Assembly (NCBI GenBank): GCA_020829485.1
Contig: JAIVFU010000052.1
Coordinates: forward strand, 1-49,145
Direction of reading: 5' to 3'
Length of the DNA: 49,145 bases
From: Nostoc sp. CHAB 5834
Lineage (GTDB): Bacteria; Cyanobacteriota; Cyanobacteriia; Cyanobacteriales; Nostocaceae
The position numbers and the translations under genes were made by a program. The notes beneath the pieces are model-generated. The model was not told the DNA's origin and did no database searches. It was given only the letters and a program-made list of their open reading frames with translations. Each line of letters starts with the position of its first letter. The first letter of the stretch is position 1. This document shows, one piece after another, positions 7,539-15,897 of this stretch.

Positions 7539-8651
7539 TTATGCCTTAGCTACCTGCTCATTAGCAGCTGACCAAAATGGATAATCTGTATATCCCTTTT
7601 CACCGCCACCATAAAAGGTTGCTTGATCTGCTTGATTTAGTGGTGCATTCAAAGCCAAGCGGCGGGGTAAATCTGGGTTTGATATAAATAATGTGCCAAA
7701 GGCAACTAAATCTGCTGCTTTGTTGGCTAGTACTGCATCGCCTTTTTCACGAGTATAACCACCATTGACGATGAGAGTACCTGTAAAGCGATCGCGTATA
7801 TGACTAGTGGGTATAATTATCCCGCCATGTCTAATGTCTGCTTCTGTTGCCTCAAAAATATGCAGATATGCCAAATTAAACTGATTCAACGCTTGAGCCG
7901 CATAACCGAATGTCTCCAGGGGATTGGAGTCACCTATATCGTTAAAAGTCCCACTGGGAGAGAAACGTACCCCGACTCGGTTAGAATCCCACACACTAGT
8001 TACTGCCTCTGTGACTTCTAACAGGAATCGGGCGCGATTCTCAATGGAACCGCCATATTTATCTGTACGTTGATTGGTGCGATCGCGCAGAAATTGATCT
8101 ATTAAATAACCATTAGCTGAGTGAATTTCCACCCCATCAAAGCCAGCCGCTAGGGCATTTGCCGCTCCCTGACGATACTGTTCGACTATCTGCGGTATTT
8201 CCGAAGTTTCTAAAGCACGGGGAATTACAAAGGGTTTTGGCCCTTCATAAGTTGCGGCTTCACCTTTAGCAGCAATAGCAGAAGGTGCTACAGGTAAAGC
8301 TCCATTCGGTTGTAAGTCAGGATGAGAAATCCTGCCTACATGCCATAGTTGCAGAAAAATTCTCCCTCCCTGCTGATGTACGGTATCGGTTACTAACTTC
8401 CAGCCCTCCACCTGTTCTGGTGAATGAATTCCTGGTGTAGCGGGATAGCCCTGTCCTTCAGGAGTTACCTGTGTTGCTTCAGCAATAATCAGTCCGGCGG
8501 AAGCACGTTGGGCGTAGTAAGTAGCATTCAGTTGGTGTGGTACATTTCCCTCACCTGCCCTGTTTCGGGTTAAGGGTGCCATTACTATCCGGTTAGGTAG
8601 TTCCAGATTCCCTAATTGGTAAGGAGAGAATAAGTTGATATCACTAGTCAT
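7539..8651 (-). CDS. Alkene reductase, Old Yellow Enzyme family
   Basis: The 370-residue length and motifs are those of the OYE/NemA group: LFSPYQLGNLELPNRIVMAP at the N-terminus, QLWHVGR around residue 103, EIHSANGYLIDQFLRD with the substrate-binding His-x-x-Asn at about 175-178, and VAFGTLFISNPDLP near the C-terminus. These FMN enzymes reduce activated C=C bonds and nitro esters with NADPH. Its neighbours are a nitroreductase downstream and an SDR upstream, about 105 bp away across tandem heptamer repeats. The symbol nemA would be reasonable, but assignment among OYE paralogues is not certain. Confidence 0.9.
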   Translation of the reverse strand: MTSDINLFSPYQLGNLELPNRIVMAPLTRNRAGEGNVPHQLNATYYAQRASAGLIIAEATQVTPEGQGYPATPGIHSPEQVEGWKLVTDTVHQQGGRIFLQLWHVGRISHPDLQPNGALPVAPSAIAAKGEAATYEGPKPFVIPRALETSEIPQIVEQYRQGAANALAAGFDGVEIHSANGYLIDQFLRDRTNQRTDKYGGSIENRARFLLEVTEAVTSVWDSNRVGVRFSPSGTFNDIGDSNPLETFGYAAQALNQFNLAYLHIFEATEADIRHGGIIIPTSHIRDRFTGTLIVNGGYTREKGDAVLANKAADLVAFGTLFISNPDLPRRLALNAPLNQADQATFYGGGEKGYTDYPFWSAANEQVAKA

Positions 8652-8680
8652 TGGTTTTTATCTCCAAATTATTTTAGTCA

Positions 8681-8735
8681 TTTGTCATTTGTCATTTGTC
8701 ATCAGTCATCAGTCATCAGTCATCAGTCATCAGTC
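8681..8735. repeat. Short tandem heptamer repeats
   Basis: CATTTGT units followed by CATCAGT units in tandem, the class of short tandemly repeated sequences seen between genes in heterocystous cyanobacteria. Confidence 0.8.
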
Positions 8736-8758
8736 CCCTGCCCCCACTCCCCCCGAAA

Positions 8759-9553
8759 CTAAACAATCGACCGAATAACGCCACCATCTACCCGCAAAGC
8801 TGCACCATTAGTTGCGGAAGCTACGGGGCTAGAAAGGTAAACTACGATCGCTGCTACTTCTTCATTAGTTGCAAAGCGTTTAATTAAGGAACTTGGACGC
8901 ACATTTTGAAAAAACTCAGCCTCAACTTCACCAGGACTAATACCACGTTCATTCGCCAGCTTGGTGATAAACTCTTCAACTCCTTCTGAACGGGTTGGCC
9001 CGGGGAGGACTGAGTTTACCGTGACTCCAGTCCCGACAGTCATTTCTGCTAGACCTCTTGCAATAGCAAGCTGTGCTGTCTTAGTTGTGCCGTAGTGAAT
9101 CATTTCCACTGGAATTTGAATCGCAGACTCGCTAGAGATAAAAATTATCCGTCCCCAGTTTTGCTCTAGCTGCCTTTGCAGATATTGCCGACTCAAACGG
9201 ACTCCACTGAGGACGTTAACCTCAAATATGTTTAACCAGTCTTTATCAGTAATATCAAAGAAGCTTTTTGGCTCGTAAATACCTAAATTGTTTATCAGGA
9301 TATCAACTTGAGAAACCTCTTGAAAAAGTTTCTCTACCCCTGATGCAGTACCTGTATCAGCAACCACACCAGAGACTTTCGCTTCGGGTGTAGAATGCTT
9401 AATTTTAGCGATCGCCTCGGCTACTCGTTCTTCAGAACGACCGTTGATAATTACTGATGCACCCTCTTGAGCTAACCCAAGAGCGATCGCAAAACCAATA
9501 CCTGCGGTTGAGCCACTCACCAACGCGGATTTACCATGCAATTTCAAGTCCAT
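8759..9553 (-). CDS. Short-chain dehydrogenase/reductase
   Basis: A classical SDR of 264 residues: the TGxxxGxG-like cofactor loop is GSTAGIGFAIAL (residues 14-25, Ser replacing the usual Thr context), NNLG at about 90, the active-site Ser in FISSES and the YGTTK catalytic Tyr-x-x-x-Lys. The NGRSEER segment after strand 2 suggests NADP(H). The substrate is unknown. Its place between thioredoxin and OYE in the same direction suggests a role in carbonyl or quinone detoxification. Confidence 0.9.
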   Translation of the reverse strand: MDLKLHGKSALVSGSTAGIGFAIALGLAQEGASVIINGRSEERVAEAIAKIKHSTPEAKVSGVVADTGTASGVEKLFQEVSQVDILINNLGIYEPKSFFDITDKDWLNIFEVNVLSGVRLSRQYLQRQLEQNWGRIIFISSESAIQIPVEMIHYGTTKTAQLAIARGLAEMTVGTGVTVNSVLPGPTRSEGVEEFITKLANERGISPGEVEAEFFQNVRPSSLIKRFATNEEVAAIVVYLSSPVASATNGAALRVDGGVIRSIV

Positions 9554-9589
9554 TTCGCTCTTTCCCCGTTAGTTGAAACAGAATTTAGG

Positions 9590-9718
9590 AATGGGAGTAG
9601 GGAGTAGGCAGTGGGGAATGGGGCATTGGTAATTGGGCACAACAGGCAGAGGGGGAAGGGGAAAGGTGCAGAGAAGAGGAATTTTCTCCCTACTCCCTAC
9701 TCCCTACTCCCCTTTCAC
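9590..9718. repeat. Tandem GGGAGTA-type intergenic repeats
   Basis: The gap between the SDR and thioredoxin genes is filled with GGGAGTAGG/GGGGAATGGGG units and their inverted complement (CTCCCTACTCCCTACTCCC), which can fold into a long hairpin. Confidence 0.7.
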
Positions 9719-9723
9719 TTAAA

Positions 9724-10047
9724 TTAAAGATGCTGTGCTAAGGTCTTATTCAAGGTGGTTTTTGGGACTGCCCCTACGACAGTATCGACTTGCCGACCTC
9801 CCTTAAAAACCATCAGCGTCGGGATGCTACGAATTCCATAGTGGCTGGCGACAGTAGGATTTTGATCTGTGTTCAGCTTCACAAATTTCACCTGTCCTTC
9901 GTATTCAGCAGCAACTTCATCGACGACTGGGCCCACCATCCGGCAAGGGCCGCACCACGGGGCCCAAAAGTCCACTAATACCGGAATTTCACTTTCCAAG
10001 ACTTCTTGCTTGAATGTGGCTTCTGTAACATTTGTAATGGATGACAT
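9724..10047 (-). CDS. trxA: Thioredoxin
   Basis: A typical 107-residue thioredoxin with the WCGPC active site (Cys32 and Cys35), [14 protein letters not shown], the cis-Pro loop [14 protein letters not shown] and the buried Asp26. It reduces protein disulfides using electrons from thioredoxin reductases. AGGAAGG lies 8 bp before the ATG. It is divergent from an ArsR-type regulator and shares an 81 bp promoter region with a perfect dyad, so it is probably a stress-inducible thioredoxin rather than the housekeeping copy. Assignment as trxA among several cyanobacterial thioredoxins is by type only. Confidence 0.93.
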   Translation of the reverse strand: MSSITNVTEATFKQEVLESEIPVLVDFWAPWCGPCRMVGPVVDEVAAEYEGQVKFVKLNTDQNPTVASHYGIRSIPTLMVFKGGRQVDTVVGAVPKTTLNKTLAQHL

Positions 10048-10074
10048 AAAATTGCCTTCCTAATTAATTCTATA

Positions 10075-10091
10075 ATTCGATAATATCGAAT
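10075..10091. promoter_or_regulatory. Candidate operator between trxA and the ArsR-type regulator
   Basis: ATTCGATAATATCGAAT is a perfect 8 bp inverted repeat with a one-base centre. It lies 28 bp upstream of the thioredoxin ATG and 37 bp upstream of the regulator ATG, the expected place for a dimeric winged-helix repressor controlling both directions. Confidence 0.7.
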
Positions 10092-10128
10092 AATAAAAAT
10101 ATATGCCACCTGATGAGATAATGCAACT

Positions 10129-10479
10129 ATGAGATTTCTTTATCATCCAGATAGAAAAAATATTTCTTTACCGGGAGTGCTGTATGCATTGGGCGATCCA
10201 GTGCGGCTAGAGATTGTGCGGCGGTTGGCTACTGAGGGGGAACAATGCTGTGCCAGTTTTGATTTTGCGATCGCTAAGTCTACCATGTCCAATCATTTTA
10301 AGATTTTGCGGGAGTCTGGGATAGTCTTTACACGTAAAGAAGGGACACATCACATTAACATCCTGCGGCGTGAAGATTTAGAGGTGCTGTTTCCAGGGTT
10401 GCTGGATGCGATATTGAAAGCGGCTCAACCATTACCTGTTAGTCCTGCAAGTACTAAACAAACAGCTTCAAGGAATTAG
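10129..10479 (+). CDS. ArsR-family winged-helix transcriptional regulator
   Basis: The 116-residue protein has the ArsR fold: LYALGDPVRLEIVRRLA (residues 18-34), then the recognition helix AKSTMSNHFKILRESGIV (about 49-66) and the beta-wing FTRKEGTHHINIL. The metal-binding ELCVCDL motif of SmtB/ArsR is absent; a Cys-Cys pair (GEQCCASFDF, about residues 39-40) lies just before the recognition helix, so thiol or electrophile sensing is a reasonable hypothesis. It is transcribed away from the thioredoxin/SDR/OYE/nitroreductase genes and probably represses them and itself through the dyad at 10075-10091. Confidence 0.85.
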   Translation: MRFLYHPDRKNISLPGVLYALGDPVRLEIVRRLATEGEQCCASFDFAIAKSTMSNHFKILRESGIVFTRKEGTHHINILRREDLEVLFPGLLDAILKAAQPLPVSPASTKQTASRN

Positions 10480-10501
10480 GGCATTGGGCAACGCTACCTG
10501 T

Positions 10502-11265
10502 TTAAGAATCTTTTCGTTTTTGAATTTGTGTTTCTAAATCAGCAAAGATATCATGTTGTTCTCGAAAAGCCCTTGGAGTGTGAGATAAACCTAAATCTGT
10601 AGAGAGTAAATCAATACCGTCGATAATTTTGGGTATCTGAGCTTGATCAACTTGCAGACCGAGAAAGCATTTCTCCCTGTAATCTGGTTTTGCCTGAAAT
10701 AGTGCGATCGCTCTTTCCAAAGGGCGCATAACCTGATATGCTTTTTCAGCCTTCTCAATTGATACTTGAGGGATTGGCGATCGCAGCCGGAGAATTGCTA
10801 GATCGATTAAATCTCTTGCCTCAACGCTGTCATCTGCGTAACAGTCAGAGTTGGACAGCAGCTTAGAGGTAAAACAGTTATTAAGACTTAAGCAGGGAAC
10901 GGATGACCACTTTGGATATCTTGGTGGGTCTAGTTGAAAACGAGTTTCGGCAATAATTTCCGTTTTAATCGGCACATCATCCACAAAAACTATCATCCGA
11001 ATTCCATATTGGTCAGTTGTACTACGTCCGACTTGGATTTTACTTAAATACCCTCAAATACCACTGTCCGCAGGTATTTATAGCCTTCTGTACCAACAGA
11101 AGCGATAAAATCAACGTCCTGACTCCAGCGATATTCTTCAAACTCAAATGCAAGAAGGGTTCCGCCACCGAAGTAAGCAGAACCCTTCCTAAGTATGTCA
11201 GAATCTAAGCATTCAAGAACTGTGAGAATTTTATGATTATGATGGTGTTCAAACCTGGAGATCAT
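10502..11265 (-). pseudogene. AbiEii/AbiGii-type nucleotidyltransferase, frameshifted
   Basis: Two leftward frames together make one protein. The first (11265 to 11044) holds the nucleotidyltransferase start, FGGGTLLAFEFEEYRWSQDV followed by DF, with the GG and DVD metal-binding pattern. The second (continuing to 10502) reads GYLSKIQVGRSTTDQYGIR into MIVFVDDVPIKTEI and includes VEARDLIDLAIL. They are offset by one base near 11050 at GAGGGTATT, where loss of a single G explains the break. AbiEii-type enzymes are toxins of bacteriostatic toxin-antitoxin or phage-exclusion pairs. The copy here is probably inactive, unless the shift is a sequencing error. Confidence 0.8.
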
Positions 11266-11498
11266 AAATAAACTTGCAACCAGGATTTATAGCGTCTGGC
11301 GAGTTCCTGAAGAAAATTGAGTTCTTCACCCTCAAGATTATTAAATAGGTTGCGATATTGCCAGCCACGCTCATAGCGACTCAGCATTTCTTCTGAAGTA
11401 AACCGGTATACATCAGCAGTTTGCCAACAAATTGACTCCAGAAAAGGCAGCTTTTTAGGGACAGTAACAGGATTAATTGTTGGTGTTGCGGTTGTCAT
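11262..11498 (-). CDS. Small protein paired with the AbiEii-like nucleotidyltransferase
   Basis: A 78-residue acidic/aromatic protein (TSEEMLSRYERGWQYRNLF, LNFLQELARRYKSWLQVYL) of no named family that I can recognise. Its stop overlaps the start of the nucleotidyltransferase frame (ATGA-type, 11262-11265), so the two are translationally coupled. Position suggests an antitoxin or partner subunit, but it lacks an obvious DNA-binding domain. I chose ATG 11498 over the upstream TTG at 11513; neither has a strong ribosome binding site. Confidence 0.65.
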   Translation of the reverse strand: MTTATPTINPVTVPKKLPFLESICWQTADVYRFTSEEMLSRYERGWQYRNLFNNLEGEELNFLQELARRYKSWLQVYL

Positions 11499-11546
11499 AA
11501 TTATTTTAATCAAGCACTTTCGGCTTACTTTAATTTTAGCTTTTGC

Positions 11547-11602
11547 GCCTTATATTTCGCCACTGTATTTGAGAAGGGCAAATCAGTGGCGAAATATAAG
11601 GC
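11547..11602. repeat. Perfect 19 bp inverted repeat (hairpin)
   Basis: GCCTTATATTTCGCCACTG (11547-11565) is exactly complementary to 11584-11602, with an 18 nt loop. No T-run follows in either direction, so it is not a standard terminator. It lies between two divergent gene pairs. Confidence 0.85.
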
Positions 11603-11749
11603 TGGCGATCCAAAAAGTTCTACGTGTCGCTAAGTATCAGGGTGTGGGGTGTAATGCCCGTCTCAAAGCAATAGCATTGGATGCAGAGGTTTGAAAGCTA
11701 CAATATAGTCACATATTCTTAAGAGTGCAAAATAGCAACAAAAGCACCA

Positions 11750-12130
11750 ATGGCAGAATTCACCATTCAAATTCCCGATGAACTAGCTCAACGTTTAGAA
11801 CCTCTGCAAAATCGCTTACCCGAATTGCTTTGGCGATTACTAGACATTGTTAATGTACCAATAACCATTCAGTCAACAGTCAAACCTGAAACTACAAATA
11901 TTCCAGCAGTTTATCAAGAAGTTATTGATTTTTTAATTAAGGGGCCAAAACCAGAAGAAATTATTAATTTTAAAGTTTCATTTCAATCTCAAACACGCCT
12001 ACAAGAATTACTAGAAAAAAATCGCTCTGCAACACTCAGTCAAATGGAATTAGCAGAATTAGATGTTTACGAGCAACTAGAGCATCTGATGATTTTATTA
12101 AAAGCACGAGCTTATTCTGTAAATCCATAA
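11750..12130 (+). CDS. Small conserved-type protein upstream of an HNH nuclease
   Basis: The 126-residue protein starts FTIQIPDELAQRLEPLQNRL, which resembles the N-terminal strand-helix of small cyanobacterial regulatory or antitoxin-like proteins, and ends in a helical acidic region (LSQMELAELDVYEQLEHLMI). I cannot assign a family. The next gene starts 1 bp after its stop, so the two are almost certainly co-translated. Whether it regulates or neutralises the HNH protein is inference. Confidence 0.7.
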   Translation: MAEFTIQIPDELAQRLEPLQNRLPELLWRLLDIVNVPITIQSTVKPETTNIPAVYQEVIDFLIKGPKPEEIINFKVSFQSQTRLQELLEKNRSATLSQMELAELDVYEQLEHLMILLKARAYSVNP

Positions 12131-12131
12131 C

Positions 12132-12545
12132 ATGACTTCTAATTCGATTTCTGTAGAACTCCGTAGATTAGTGATCCAGAGAGCTTCAGCACGCTGTGAA
12201 TATTGCCGAATCCATCAAAATTTTTCTATTTATACTCATGAAGTAGACCATATTATTGCCGTCAAACATGGGGGTGAAACTACTGCTGATAATTTGGCAC
12301 TTTCATGTTTATCTTGTAACCGTCATAAAGGCTCTGATTTCGCTACTATAGACCAGCTTACTCAAGAAATTGTCCCATTGTTTAATCCCCGCCGCCTAAT
12401 TTGGGATGAACATTTTTATCTTGAAAATGCCAGGATAGAAGGAAAAACTCAGATTGGTCAAGGGACTGCAAGATTACTTCAATTTAATGTTCCCAATCGG
12501 GTGCTTTCTCGACAAGTGTTGATAAGTCAAGGACAATACCTGTAG
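12132..12545 (+). CDS. HNH endonuclease domain protein
   Basis: The 137-residue protein contains a zinc-stabilised HNH motif: CEYCRIHQ (about residues 23-30), HEVDHIIAVKHGG with the metal-binding His-Asp-His (about 37-49), NLALSC and CLSCNRHKGS (about 57-66). Such stand-alone HNH proteins are DNA nucleases of unknown biological role in cyanobacteria. It overlaps functionally with the 126-residue partner immediately upstream. The C-terminal half (LFNPRRLIWDEHFYLEN) is conserved-looking but unassigned. Confidence 0.85.
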   Translation: MTSNSISVELRRLVIQRASARCEYCRIHQNFSIYTHEVDHIIAVKHGGETTADNLALSCLSCNRHKGSDFATIDQLTQEIVPLFNPRRLIWDEHFYLENARIEGKTQIGQGTARLLQFNVPNRVLSRQVLISQGQYL

Positions 12546-12607
12546 ATATAAGATCAAGTCGAATTTTGCTCCCAGAGCAATAGGGAATTTAGTAAATTTA
12601 AGAAATG

Positions 12608-13858
12608 TTAAGGACTGGGGTAAACTCTGCCTTTCCAAGCGCCGCCGCGCCCTTGCCAGTGACGTAGTGCTGAGTCTAGAGTCATCAAAGTATAGAGAAA
12701 AGCGATCGCAGGTAAGCTCAACGCGAACCAGGGAGAACATTTATAAAAGCGGATCGTTGGGTAGTAAGCCAACGACATTAACAACCATCCTAATAAACCC
12801 GTAAATGCGATCGCCCAATTGCCCCAAACTGCACCCAAAATTACACACATCGGTGGAACTAGATAAATCAGAGGCATTCCTACTAAAGTTCCCAATAGTA
12901 GTAATGGAGAATAATTCAGTTGGGTATAAGCAGTACGAGCAACCATATCCCAAATCGTCGCCAGCGAGTCATAGGGACGTAAACTCCGAGTCAAGGTACT
13001 CAATCCTAGCCAGATCCGGCCTGTAGGGGAAGATGAGGGGGATGAGGGAGTAGAGGAGAAGGAAGAATTAGTGTGTCTCCCACTCTCCCAGTCTCCTATC
13101 CCAATACTTTTGACGGATTGAGCCAGGGCGCAATCGTCGATTAAAGCTTGGCGAATCACTTGAATACCACCGATTCGCTCTAAAGCTTCACGAGCGATCA
13201 GAATAGATCCCCCTGCGGCGGCTGCTGTGGGATTGTTCGGATTATTTACCCAGCGAAAAGGATAGAGTTTTTGGAAGAAAAAGACGAAAGCTGGAATCAA
13301 AAGTTTTTCCCAAAAGCTTTCACACCTGAGTCGCACCATGACAGAAACCAGGTCTAAATCTTCCTGCACAGCTTTAGCAACGAGTCGGCGGAGATTACCA
13401 GGATCGTGTTCGATATCTGCGTCAGTCAGAAAAAAATAGTCAGGTGCAAATTTACTAGCGCTGTTTATACCTTGCTCAACTGCCCAAAGTTTGCCCGACC
13501 AACCATTCGGTAGTGAAACGCCTGAGATAATATGCAATTGTTGGGGTTTAGCTACGGCGTGTGCAACTCCTTCGGCAAAATTTGCTGTTTGATCTGTGCT
13601 GCGATCGTCTACTAAAAACACGTTGAAAGAACCAGGATAGTCTTGGAGTAGGAGCGATCGCAGTGTCGTTGGTATTAATTCAGCTTCGTTACGCGCTGGA
13701 ACCACGGCACAAACCACAGGTAACGATTGTAGAGACGTTGTATACAACGTCTCTACCTCTAATTGCTGGTCTGTCCGCCAAAATTGCCCCCAAAAACACA
13801 GTAATCCTAACCAAATTGTCAAGGATAGCAGCATCAATCCTAATACAATTACACCCAT
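12608..13858 (-). CDS. hpnB: Hopene-associated glycosyltransferase HpnB-like
   Basis: A family 2 glycosyltransferase of 416 residues: an N-terminal membrane helix (about 3-24), VVCAVVPARNEAELIPTTL, LVDDRSTDQT, LTDADIEHDP with the DxD motif, IDDCALA, and three or four C-terminal membrane helices (about 305-395). The gene is divergent from squalene-hopene cyclase, the usual setting of hpnB, whose sugar donor and exact product are not settled. Two stretches look inserted: residues 35-43, encoded by a 28 bp palindromic repeat, and about 252-280 (Ser/Pro-rich, HTNSSFSSTPSSPSSSPTGR), encoded by purine-rich intergenic-type repeat. Both keep the frame, so the enzyme may still work. Confidence 0.85.
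   Translation of the reverse strand: MGVIVLGLMLLSLTIWLGLLCFWGQFWRTDQQLEVETLYTTSLQSLPVVCAVVPARNEAELIPTTLRSLLLQDYPGSFNVFLVDDRSTDQTANFAEGVAHAVAKPQQLHIISGVSLPNGWSGKLWAVEQGINSASKFAPDYFFLTDADIEHDPGNLRRLVAKAVQEDLDLVSVMVRLRCESFWEKLLIPAFVFFFQKLYPFRWVNNPNNPTAAAAGGSILIAREALERIGGIQVIRQALIDDCALAQSVKSIGIGDWESGRHTNSSFSSTPSSPSSSPTGRIWLGLSTLTRSLRPYDSLATIWDMVARTAYTQLNYSPLLLLGTLVGMPLIYLVPPMCVILGAVWGNWAIAFTGLLGWLLMSLAYYPTIRFYKCSPWFALSLPAIAFLYTLMTLDSALRHWQGRGGAWKGRVYPSP
13019..13103. repeat. Repeat-derived in-frame insertion within hpnB
   Basis: GGGGATGAGGGAGTAG-type purine-rich DNA with an opposing CTCCCACTCTCCCAGTCTCC stretch is typical of the intergenic tandem repeats elsewhere in this window, but here it lies inside an otherwise normal coding frame. 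Confidence 0.65.
13729..13756. repeat. 28 bp perfect palindrome inside hpnB
   Basis: The arms GTAGAGACGTTGTA and TACAACGTCTCTAC form a perfect palindrome of the GTAGAGACG...CGTCTCTAC family also seen at 26957-26984 and, split, at 16944-17023. It encodes VETLYTTSL in hpnB. Confidence 0.9.
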
Positions 13859-13980
13859 GACCTATTGCAAATTCTCAGTGACTCAGACAGAATACTATGT
13901 CTACTAAATAAAGAAAAATTTTTTCATCCTAATATTGCCGTGTTCATAACTAGTGTTGGTGTGAGGTTAGATAGGATTTG

Positions 13981-15897
13981 ATGCAAACACAAGACAGGGT
14001 AAAAGTCAATCAAGTCGCAACAGCGATCGCAGCCAGCCAAGAATATCTGCTTTCAATTCAAAATCCAGCAGGTTACTGGTGGGCAGAGTTAGAATCTAAT
14101 GTCACCATCACTGCTGAAGTCATTCTCCTACATAAGATTTGGGGAACAGACCAAGGCAGACCTTTACACAAAGTTGAAACCTACCTGCGTCAAGAGCAAC
14201 GGCAGCATGGCGGCTGGGAACTTTTTTATGGTGATGGCGGAGAAATTAGTACTTCGGTTGAAGCCTACATGGCGCTGAGACTCTTGGGTGTACCTGCAAG
14301 CGATCCGGCGCTGATTCGGGCGCGAAAGTTTATTCTGCAACGCGGTGGTATTAGCAAAACTCGGATTTTTACCAAGTTGCACCTAGCTTTGATTGGCTGT
14401 TACAACTGGCGAGGTATTCCCTCGCTACCACCTTGGATAATGCTACTGCCCGAAGCTTTCCCAGTTAATATTTATGAGATGTCTAGTTGGGCGCGTTCCA
14501 GCACAGTACCATTGTTGATTGTATGCGATCGCAAACCTGTTTTTATCACCAATCCAACTATCAACCTAGATGAACTATACACTGAAGGTGTTGATCGAGT
14601 CCGGTGGGAATTACCCCAAAGTGGCGATTGGACAGATTTATTCCTCACCCTCGATCAGGGGTTCAAGTTGGCAGAAAGTCTGAATTTAGTACCCTTTCGT
14701 CAAGAAGGCATCAAAGCCGCCGAAAAATGGATTTTAGAGCGCCAAGAAGCTACAGGTGACTGGGGCGGCATTATTCCGGCGATGCTGAATTCAATGCTGG
14801 CTTTGCGGTGTCTAGATTATGACCGAAACGATCCCATTGTGGAACGAGGTTTGCAAGCAATTGATAACTTTGTCATTGAAACAGAGGATAGTTATCGAGT
14901 TCAACCTTGTGTTTCACCCGTCTGGGATACCGCTTGGGTGATGCGTGCCTTAGTAGAATCTGGCTTTGCAGCAGATCATCCCGCCGTGGTGCAAGCTGGA
15001 GAATGGTTGTTGCAAAAACAAATTTTAGACTACGGAGATTGGGCTGTAAAAAATCGTCAGGGAAAACCAGGGGCTTGGGCGTTTGAGTTTGACAATCGCT
15101 TTTATCCCGATGTAGACGACTCGGCTGTGGTGGTGATGGCTTTACATTTGGCGAAACTGCCCAACGAAGAAATCAAGCAGGCTGCAATCGCTCATGCGTT
15201 AAACTGGATTGCATCTATGCAATGTAAACCAGGCGGGTGGGCTGCTTTTGATTTGGATAACGATCAAGATTGGCTGAACTCCATCCCTTATGGTGATTTG
15301 AAAGCGATGATTGATCCAAACACCGCAGATGTTACGGCTAGAGTCGTAGAAATGCTTGGTGCTTGTGATTTGTCAATTGATAGTGATAATTTAGAGCGAT
15401 CGCTTACTTATCTTCACAGCGAACAAGAAACCGAAGGCTGTTGGTTTGGTCGTTGGGGTGTAAATTATATCTACGGCACCAGTGGCGTTTTATCAGCCTT
15501 AGCGTTAATTGACCCTCAAAGGCATAAACTCAGTATAGAAAGAGGAGCAGCTTGGTTAATCGGATGTCAAAACTCAGATGGTGGATGGGGTGAGACTTGC
15601 CGCAGTTACGACGACCCCAGTCTCAAAGGAAAAGGAAATAGTACTGCATCTCAAACTGCTTGGGCTTTAATTGGCCTCTTAGCAGCAGGTGAAGCAACTG
15701 GTAAATTAGCTCTTGAAGTCATTGAGCGAGGAATTAGCTATCTCGTGGCAACCCAACAACCCGATGGTACTTGGTTTGAGGCGGACTTTACAGGTACTGG
15801 CTTTCCTTGTCATTTTTATCTCAAGTATCATCTGTATCAAGAATACTTTCCTTTAATTGCGCTAGGTCGCTATCAAGCACTGATACAAAAAGGTTAA
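13981..15897 (+). CDS. shc: Squalene-hopene cyclase
   Basis: The 639-residue enzyme cyclises squalene to hopene, the first step of hopanoid synthesis, at the membrane. It shows the catalytic DVDDSA motif at residues 377-382 (protonating Asp), the family spacing and length, and repeated QW motifs (for example QNPAGYWWAELE, QNSDGGWGETC, QQPDGTWFEADFTGTGFP). I start at ATG 13981; a TTG lies immediately before it, and the ribosome binding site is weak. It is divergent from hpnB across 122 bp, supporting a hopanoid locus. Confidence 0.96.
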   Translation: MQTQDRVKVNQVATAIAASQEYLLSIQNPAGYWWAELESNVTITAEVILLHKIWGTDQGRPLHKVETYLRQEQRQHGGWELFYGDGGEISTSVEAYMALRLLGVPASDPALIRARKFILQRGGISKTRIFTKLHLALIGCYNWRGIPSLPPWIMLLPEAFPVNIYEMSSWARSSTVPLLIVCDRKPVFITNPTINLDELYTEGVDRVRWELPQSGDWTDLFLTLDQGFKLAESLNLVPFRQEGIKAAEKWILERQEATGDWGGIIPAMLNSMLALRCLDYDRNDPIVERGLQAIDNFVIETEDSYRVQPCVSPVWDTAWVMRALVESGFAADHPAVVQAGEWLLQKQILDYGDWAVKNRQGKPGAWAFEFDNRFYPDVDDSAVVVMALHLAKLPNEEIKQAAIAHALNWIASMQCKPGGWAAFDLDNDQDWLNSIPYGDLKAMIDPNTADVTARVVEMLGACDLSIDSDNLERSLTYLHSEQETEGCWFGRWGVNYIYGTSGVLSALALIDPQRHKLSIERGAAWLIGCQNSDGGWGETCRSYDDPSLKGKGNSTASQTAWALIGLLAAGEATGKLALEVIERGISYLVATQQPDGTWFEADFTGTGFPCHFYLKYHLYQEYFPLIALGRYQALIQKG

